Position numbers and translations under genes: made by a program
Notes under the pieces: generated by a model
Told to the model about the DNA's origin: nothing
Databases searched by the model: none
What the model saw: only the letters and a program-made list of their open reading frames with translations
Assembly: GCF_001668625.1 (NCBI RefSeq)
Contig: NZ_LZLJ01000083.1
Span: 61,206-125,205, forward strand
Reading direction: 5' to 3'
Origin: Mycobacterium sp. 1274756.6
GTDB lineage: Bacteria; Actinomycetota; Actinomycetes; Mycobacteriales; Mycobacteriaceae
Length of the DNA: 64,000 bases
Shown: one piece after another, positions 59,322 through 64,000 of the stretch
Layout of the letters: each line of letters opens with the position of its first letter
Numbering within the stretch: position 1 is the first letter of the stretch

Positions 59322-61472
59322 TCAGGACGCGCCGGCGGCGAAGGCGCGCAGCGCCGCGACCTGCGCGGGGTCCAGCGAGGGCCGCACGGCGGCGCGGGCG
59401 GCGGCGACGTCGGCGGCGGTCACCTCGGCCGCCTCCAGGGAGCGGCGCATCGCGGTCAGCGCGGCCTCCCGAAGCAGGGCGACACAGTCGGCGGCGCTGT
59501 AGCCGTCCAGGTCGGCGGCGAGCGCCGCGAGGTCGACGTCGGCGCCCAGCGGCACCGAGCGGGCCGCGGTGCGCAGGATGTCGGCGCGGGCCGCGGCATC
59601 CGGCGGCTCGACGAAGACCAGCTTCTCCAGCCGGCCCGGCCGCAGCAGCGCCGGGTCGATCAGGTCGGGCCGGTTGGAGGCGCCGACGATCACCACGTCG
59701 CGCAGTGGTTCGACTCCGTCGAGTTCGGTGAGCAGCGCCGCCACCACCCGATCGCTGACCCCGGAGTCCACGGTCTGGCCGCGCCGCGGCGCCAGCGCGT
59801 CGATCTCGTCGAGGAACACCAGCGCGGGCGCCGAGTCGCGGGCGCGGCGGAACAGGTCACGCACCGCCTTCTCGCTGCTGCCGACCCACTTGTCCAGCAG
59901 CTCCGGGCCTTTGACCGCGTGCACGCTCAGCCGTCCCGAGCTGGCCAGCGCCCGCACCAGGAAGGTCTTGCCGCAGCCCGGCGGGCCGTACAGCAGCACC
60001 CCGCGCGGCGGGTCGACGCCGAGCCGGGCGAAGGTGTCGGGATGCTGCAGCGGCCACAGCACCGCCTCGGTCAGCGCCTGGCGGGTCTCGGCCATGTCCC
60101 CGACGTCGTCGAGGGTGACATCGCCCACCGAGATCTCCGTGGCCGCCGAACGCGACAGCGGCCGGATCACGGTCAGGGCGCCGGTCAGGTCCTCCTGCAG
60201 CACCCGGGCCGGGTGTCCGGCGGTGCTGGCGCGGGCCGCGGCCCGCAACGCCGCTTCCCGGACCAGCGCGGCCAGGTCGGCGACCACGAAGCCCGGGGTG
60301 CGCTCGGCGACCTCGGTCAACTCCAGTTCCCCGGTGGGGGCCGAGCGCAGCAGCGATTCCAGCAGTGCCCGGCGGGTCGGGGCGTCCGGCAGGCTGAGCA
60401 CCAGTTCCCGGTCGCACAGCTCCGGGCTGCGCAGCCGGTGATCGAGCCGATCGGGCATCGTCGAGGTCGCCACGAACGCCACGCCGTCGGCGGCCACCGC
60501 GGCGCGTAGCTCGGACAGGATCGGGGTGGCCACCGGCGCGGCGGTCTCGGGCAGCAGCGCGTCGATGTCGGTGATCAGCAGCACCCCGGGGTCGGCGCGC
60601 AGCCCGGCGACCGCGTCGCGGACCGCGGCCAGCCGGTCCTCGGGGGCCAGCGCCCCGATGTCCGGGCCGTCGAGCTCCACCAGCCGGCGCCCGGCGCACA
60701 CCGACCGCACCAGCGTGGACTTGCCGACCCCGGCCGGCCCGGAGACCAGCACGCCCAGCTGCGGGTCGGCGCCCAGGCTGCGCAGCAGTTGCGGCTGGTC
60801 GAGCGCCAGTTTCAGCCACTCGGTGAGTTTGTCGGCCTGCGCGCCGACGCCTTTGAGGTCGTCGACCGGCGGGGCCGGTTCGGCCGCCGGGGCCGGCGCG
60901 GCGCGCCCGGCGCCCCAACCGACCGCGGTGTTGGGTTGCACGCTGACCGGCGCGGCCGGGTCGACGGCGGTCACCGTGAGCAGTTCGGAGGTCCAGGTGA
61001 TGCCGACCGCCGCCGCCAGCGCCGCCCCGGCCGCCGATTCGGTGCCGACCTCGCCGGTGTCGCGGGGGCCCAGGTCGCGGGGGAGCAGGGAGACGGCGTC
61101 GCCGACGGTGAGCACCTTGCCCAGCAGGGCGCGGCGCAGCGTGGCGGTCGGCAGCGCGGTGGCCAGCGCCGAGCCGGTCAAGCTCACCGTGCGGGCGGCG
61201 GCGACGTCGGCCGCGGCCACCAGCACCTCGGCGTTCTCGATGAGCCCGGCGTTGGACAACGTGATGTCGTCGAGCAGGGCCAGGCCCGGGGCGGCGGCCG
61301 GGTCGGCGGCGGCCACCACGGCGGCGGTGGTGCGCGCCCCGGTCAGCGACACCGCGTCCCATTCGCGCAGGCCCAGCGCGGCCAGCGCCTCCGGATGCAG
61401 CCGCACCACGCCGCGGCGGGCGTCGACCGCGGCGGTGTTCAGCCGCGCCGTCAGCCGCAGATGCCGGCTCAT
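59322..61472 (-). CDS. CDC48/VCP-like double AAA+ ATPase (Rv0435c homologue)
   Basis: 716 residues from ATG 61472. A CDC48-type N-domain (LTARLNTAAVDARRGVVRLHPEAL; LREWDAVSLTG) is followed by two AAA modules. D1: Walker A GPAGVGKST (Lys251), Walker B region LLITDIDALLP. D2: GPPGCGKT (Lys502), VFLDEIDALAP, SNRPDLIDPALLRPGR with the arginine finger region. D1 has Thr-Asp where D2 has Asp-Glu in Walker B, so D1 may bind but not hydrolyse ATP efficiently. The role, presumably protein remodelling, is not established. It overlaps the pssA stop by ATGA. Confidence 0.9.
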   Translation of the reverse strand: MSRHLRLTARLNTAAVDARRGVVRLHPEALAALGLREWDAVSLTGARTTAAVVAAADPAAAPGLALLDDITLSNAGLIENAEVLVAAADVAAARTVSLTGSALATALPTATLRRALLGKVLTVGDAVSLLPRDLGPRDTGEVGTESAAGAALAAAVGITWTSELLTVTAVDPAAPVSVQPNTAVGWGAGRAAPAPAAEPAPPVDDLKGVGAQADKLTEWLKLALDQPQLLRSLGADPQLGVLVSGPAGVGKSTLVRSVCAGRRLVELDGPDIGALAPEDRLAAVRDAVAGLRADPGVLLITDIDALLPETAAPVATPILSELRAAVAADGVAFVATSTMPDRLDHRLRSPELCDRELVLSLPDAPTRRALLESLLRSAPTGELELTEVAERTPGFVVADLAALVREAALRAAARASTAGHPARVLQEDLTGALTVIRPLSRSAATEISVGDVTLDDVGDMAETRQALTEAVLWPLQHPDTFARLGVDPPRGVLLYGPPGCGKTFLVRALASSGRLSVHAVKGPELLDKWVGSSEKAVRDLFRRARDSAPALVFLDEIDALAPRRGQTVDSGVSDRVVAALLTELDGVEPLRDVVIVGASNRPDLIDPALLRPGRLEKLVFVEPPDAAARADILRTAARSVPLGADVDLAALAADLDGYSAADCVALLREAALTAMRRSLEAAEVTAADVAAARAAVRPSLDPAQVAALRAFAAGAS

Positions 61473-62353
61473 CGGCCCGGCTTGCGCAGCCCCAGCCGCG
61501 TCATCGAGCGCCGGTTGGGTTGGGCGCGCCGGATCACCCGCCGGGCCGGGCCGGGCTGGGCGCGCCGGATCGCCCGGCGGGCCGCCCGCCACTCCCGCGG
61601 CTTGTCCTCCCAGGTCTCCGGGTGGGCGGCCACCCAGCGGTGGCTGCGCACCCCGAACGGGATGTGGATCAGGTAGGCGCCGATGAGCACCAGGATCAGG
61701 ATGTAGGGGAACAGCAGTGCGGCCCCGGCCACGATCACCACCGCGGCCAGCAGCAGCGCCGCCAGGTTCGGCGGCACCGCCACCGCGTGCATCTTGCGCA
61801 TCGGGATGCGCGAGACCACCAGCGCCGAACAGAACACCAGCCAGGCGCAGACGAACCACTCCGAGGTCCACCAGCCGCTGTCGAACTGCATGTAGGCGGC
61901 CAGCGGGCCGATCACGGCGAGCGCACCGGCCGGGGCCGGCATCCCGACGAAGTACTCGCGGGTGTAGGCGGGTTGGGCGGTGTCGTCGAGCAGCGCGTTG
62001 AACCGGGCCAGCCGCAACACGATGCACACCGCGTACAGCAGCGCCGCGATCCAGCCGGCCGGGGAGGTCGGCAGCATCGTGACGTAGATGACCACGGCGG
62101 GCGCCACCCCGAAGTTGACCGCGTCGGCCAGTGAGTCGATCTCCTCGCCCATCCGCGACGCGGCGTCGAGGAAGCGGGCCACCCGCCCGTCGAGGCCGTC
62201 GAGGATGGCGGCCGCGGCGATCATCGCCATCGCGAGGTGCGGTTCGGCGTCGAGCGCGAACTTGATCGAGGTCAGCCCGGCGCAGATCGCCAGGACGGTC
62301 ATTGACCCGGGCAGGATGCGCAGGCCCACCGCCCGCCGGCCGGTGCGGGTCAT
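61469..62353 (-). CDS. pssA: CDP-diacylglycerol-serine O-phosphatidyltransferase
   Basis: 294 residues with about eight membrane helices. The CDP-alcohol phosphotransferase motif [10 protein letters not shown]8-GEEIDSLAD is complete with all catalytic Asp. It makes phosphatidylserine from CDP-DAG and serine. The C-terminus carries a basic tail with tandem [12 protein letters not shown] / [10 protein letters not shown] units not seen in shorter homologues. Coupled to psd by ATGA, so both steps to phosphatidylethanolamine are together. Confidence 0.94.
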   Translation of the reverse strand: MTRTGRRAVGLRILPGSMTVLAICAGLTSIKFALDAEPHLAMAMIAAAAILDGLDGRVARFLDAASRMGEEIDSLADAVNFGVAPAVVIYVTMLPTSPAGWIAALLYAVCIVLRLARFNALLDDTAQPAYTREYFVGMPAPAGALAVIGPLAAYMQFDSGWWTSEWFVCAWLVFCSALVVSRIPMRKMHAVAVPPNLAALLLAAVVIVAGAALLFPYILILVLIGAYLIHIPFGVRSHRWVAAHPETWEDKPREWRAARRAIRRAQPGPARRVIRRAQPNRRSMTRLGLRKPGR

Positions 62354-63054
62354 GCCAGCTCGGCCAGGACGGTCTCGCCGCCGACGGCGCGCTGGCCCAC
62401 CCGCACCGTCGGCTCGGTGCCTGCGGGCAGGTAGGTGTCCAGCCGGGAGCCGAACCGGATCAGCCCGTAGGTGTCCCCGATCGCCAGGCGGTCGCCGGGG
62501 TTCGCCTCGCAGACGATGCGGCGGGCCAGCAGCCCGGCGATCTGCACCGCGATCACCTGGGCGCCGTCGGGGGTGCGCAGCACCAGGCTGGTGCGTTCGT
62601 TGTCCGCGCTGGCCACCGGGCGCTCCGCGGAGTAGAACCGGCCCGGCCGGTGGGTCACCGCGACCACCTCGCCGGAGACCGGCGCCCGCTGCACGTGCAC
62701 GTCGAACAGCGACAAAAAGATGCTCACCCGCGGCAGCGGGGTGTCGGGCAGGCCCAGCTCGGGCGGCGGGGCGGCGGTGTCGACCAGGCAGACGGTGCCG
62801 TCGGCCGGGGCGACCACGGCACCGACCGTCGACGGCGGCACCCGCGGCGGGTGCCGGAAGAAGCCGGCGCAGGCGCCGGCGACGGCCAGACCGCCGCGGC
62901 GCACCCAGCGGTACCGGTGCCCGACCAGCGCGACCGACAGGCCGGCGGCGATGAACGGGATGCCGGCGGCGTGCACCGGCGGCACCGTCGTGCGGACCAG
63001 GTTCAACAGGCGCTGGGCGGTCGGGGCGGTCTCGAGGTCGGGCGGGCGGGCCAT
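62350..63054 (-). CDS. psd: phosphatidylserine decarboxylase (proenzyme)
   Basis: 234 residues. The self-cleaving Gly-Ser (RFGSRLD near the C-terminus) that yields the pyruvoyl cofactor is present; other family segments are [45 protein letters not shown] and [13 protein letters not shown]. It makes phosphatidylethanolamine, and is the short prokaryotic Psd type with one N-terminal membrane region. First gene visible of the psd-pssA-ATPase operon; moeA ends 50 bp upstream. Confidence 0.95.
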   Translation of the reverse strand: MARPPDLETAPTAQRLLNLVRTTVPPVHAAGIPFIAAGLSVALVGHRYRWVRRGGLAVAGACAGFFRHPPRVPPSTVGAVVAPADGTVCLVDTAAPPPELGLPDTPLPRVSIFLSLFDVHVQRAPVSGEVVAVTHRPGRFYSAERPVASADNERTSLVLRTPDGAQVIAVQIAGLLARRIVCEANPGDRLAIGDTYGLIRFGSRLDTYLPAGTEPTVRVGQRAVGGETVLAELA

Positions 63055-63104
63055 CCGGACATCCTAGAGGGGACTCGAGCCGGCCGGCCCGCGGCCGATC
63101 GCGG

Positions 63105-63830
63105 TCAGCGCAGGTCCCACACCCGCACCGGCGCCCCCACCGGCAGCTCGGTGACGTCGGCGGGGATGTCGAGCAGGCAGTTCGCCGACGCCAGGAACCG
63201 CAGATGGTGCGAGGCCGGCGGTCCCGCGCTGGTCACCGTGCCGTTGACCGGGTCCAAGGCGCCGCGGCGGAACTGGCGCTTGCCGCGCGGGGAGGTGAGG
63301 GGCTCGGCGAGTTCGGCCTCCAGGGTGGGCCGGTGCGTCGCGGCGAACCCGAGGGCGGCGCGCAGGGCGGGACGCAGGAACACCTCGAAGGAGACCAGCG
63401 CGCTGACCGGGTTGCCCGGCAGGGTGATCACCGGGACGTCGCCGACCCGGCCGATGCCCTGCGGCATGCCGGGCTGCATCGCCACCTTGACGAACTCCAC
63501 CCCGCGCCCGCCGTCGCGGCCGAACGCGTCCTTGACCACCTCGTAGGCGCCGGCGGAGACCCCGCCGCTGGTGACGATGACGTCGGTGTCGGCGGCGTGG
63601 GAGTTCAGCACGGCGCTGAACTCGGTCACGTCGTCGCTGACCGTGGCCACCGCCGTGACGTCGGCGCCGGCGTCGCGCAGCGCCGCCGCCAGCATCGCGG
63701 CGTTGGACTCATAGATCTGGCCCGGTTGCAGCGGGGTGCCCGGGGCCACCAGTTCGGTGCCGGTGGAGATCACCAGCACGCGGGGGCGCGGCCACACGGT
63801 CAGCCGGTCCAGTCCGAGCGCGGCGACCAG
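63105..63830 (-). CDS. moeA: molybdopterin molybdotransferase MoeA, C-terminal part; 5' continuation replaced by a fold-back
   Basis: 241 codons of clear MoeA sequence: LVAALGLDRLTVWPRPRVLV, ISTGTELVAPG, IYESNAAMLAAALRDAGADV, TSGGVSAGAYEVVKDAF, QPGMPQGIG, TLPGNPVSALVSFEVFLRPAL and a C-terminal beta-barrel domain. MoeA inserts molybdate into adenylated molybdopterin. Upstream of residue LVAALG the frame turns into a nonsensical Ser/Pro/Arg-rich translation, because the natural preceding MoeA segment is present on the opposite strand (63832 onward). The gene as read here is therefore interrupted, either truly or by misassembly. Confidence 0.85.
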   Translation of the reverse strand: MVAALGLDRLTVWPRPRVLVISTGTELVAPGTPLQPGQIYESNAAMLAAALRDAGADVTAVATVSDDVTEFSAVLNSHAADTDVIVTSGGVSAGAYEVVKDAFGRDGGRGVEFVKVAMQPGMPQGIGRVGDVPVITLPGNPVSALVSFEVFLRPALRAALGFAATHRPTLEAELAEPLTSPRGKRQFRRGALDPVNGTVTSAGPPASHHLRFLASANCLLDIPADVTELPVGAPVRVWDLR

Positions 63831-63999
63831 CGAGGGCCGCCACATCCGCCGCGCCGGCGAGGACGTCGCCGCCGGGGACACCGTGCTCACCGCGGGCCGG
63901 CCGGTCACCGCGCCGGTGGTGGGGCTGGTCGCCGCGCTCGGACTGGACCGGCTGACCGTGTGGCCGCGCCCCCGCGTGCTGGTGATCTCCACCGGCACC
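63756..63999. repeat. 76-bp perfect inverted repeat inside moeA
   Basis: Left arm 63756-63831 and right arm 63924-63999 are exact reverse complements over 76 bp, with a 92-bp spacer. The right arm plus spacer read as forward-strand moeA, the left arm as reverse-strand moeA. Identity stops at the last base of the window. Confidence 0.9.
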
Positions 64000-64000
64000 T
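63832..64000 (+). pseudogene. forward-strand moeA fragment (fold-back copy)
   Basis: From 63832 the forward strand reads EGRHIRRAGEDVAAGDTVL, then TAGRPVTAPVVG and LVAALGLDRL...VLVISTGT, an uninterrupted central MoeA segment. It contains the part missing from the reverse-strand copy, followed by a second copy of the part already present there. It runs off the window. Confidence 0.8.

Overview
The window is a GC-rich actinobacterial chromosome segment from a member of the Mycobacteriaceae outside the M. tuberculosis complex. This rests on a gene order that follows M. tuberculosis Rv0406c-Rv0438c almost throughout: metallo-hydrolase, fgd1, pta-ackA, pknG-glnH-glnX, mutT3, thiE, thiO-thiS-thiG, lpqM/lpqL, a hydrolase, thiD, thiC, the Rv0424c homologue, ctpH, an Rv0426c-position gene, xthA, an Rv0428c acetyltransferase, def, an Rv0430 homologue, virR, sodC, Rv0433, Rv0434, an Rv0435c AAA ATPase, pssA, psd and moeA. 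F420-dependent glucose-6-phosphate dehydrogenase, full-length PknG and VirR are characteristic of the family. These assignments come from sequence motifs and remembered gene order; no database was searched.

Layout. 1-5610: an edge-truncated SDR, a PknH-like sensor membrane protein, a phosphodiesterase-like enzyme, a beta-propeller lipoprotein, a small exported hemophore-like protein and a metallo-beta-lactamase-fold hydrolase. 5646-9888: fgd1-pta-ackA. 9895-16355: accessory block with an ArsR regulator divergent from a giant P-type ATPase, a TetR regulator divergent from a two-gene operon, and a ferredoxin; each divergent pair has a clear dyad. 16663-21187: the PknG signalling operon. 21339-25726: membrane protein, mutT3 and thiamine genes, with a TPP riboswitch before thiO. 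25723-38278: exported and lipoproteins, an orphan PrrB-like histidine kinase, a Baeyer-Villiger-type monooxygenase, a GAF-ANTAR protein and a hydrolase. 38275-40745: thiC-thiD under a second TPP riboswitch. 41025-47022: an M-box (magnesium) riboswitch, an apparent leader peptide, a 59-codon-class microprotein and the ctpH region. 47230-53035: repair, translation and envelope genes. 53040-59046: a complete Mrp-type cation/proton antiporter operon inserted relative to M. tuberculosis. 59322-63830: a CDC48-like ATPase, phosphatidylserine/ethanolamine synthesis and moeA.

Most operons are translationally coupled by ATGA/GTGA overlaps, and many start codons sit 6-7 nt after a TANNNT box, as expected for leaderless mycobacterial transcripts. 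Three copies of a ~60-bp hairpin repeat lie in intergenic spaces.

The most notable signals are: (i) the M-box / leader-peptide / microprotein unit beside ctpH, with a second related microprotein frame antisense to the ctpH 3' end and two 'EWPV' small membrane proteins flanking ctpH; (ii) a degenerate second P-domain in the N-terminal half of both giant P-type ATPases; (iii) an orphan PrrB-like kinase; and (iv) a 76-bp perfect inverted repeat inside moeA at the right edge that folds the gene back on itself and may be an assembly chimera.
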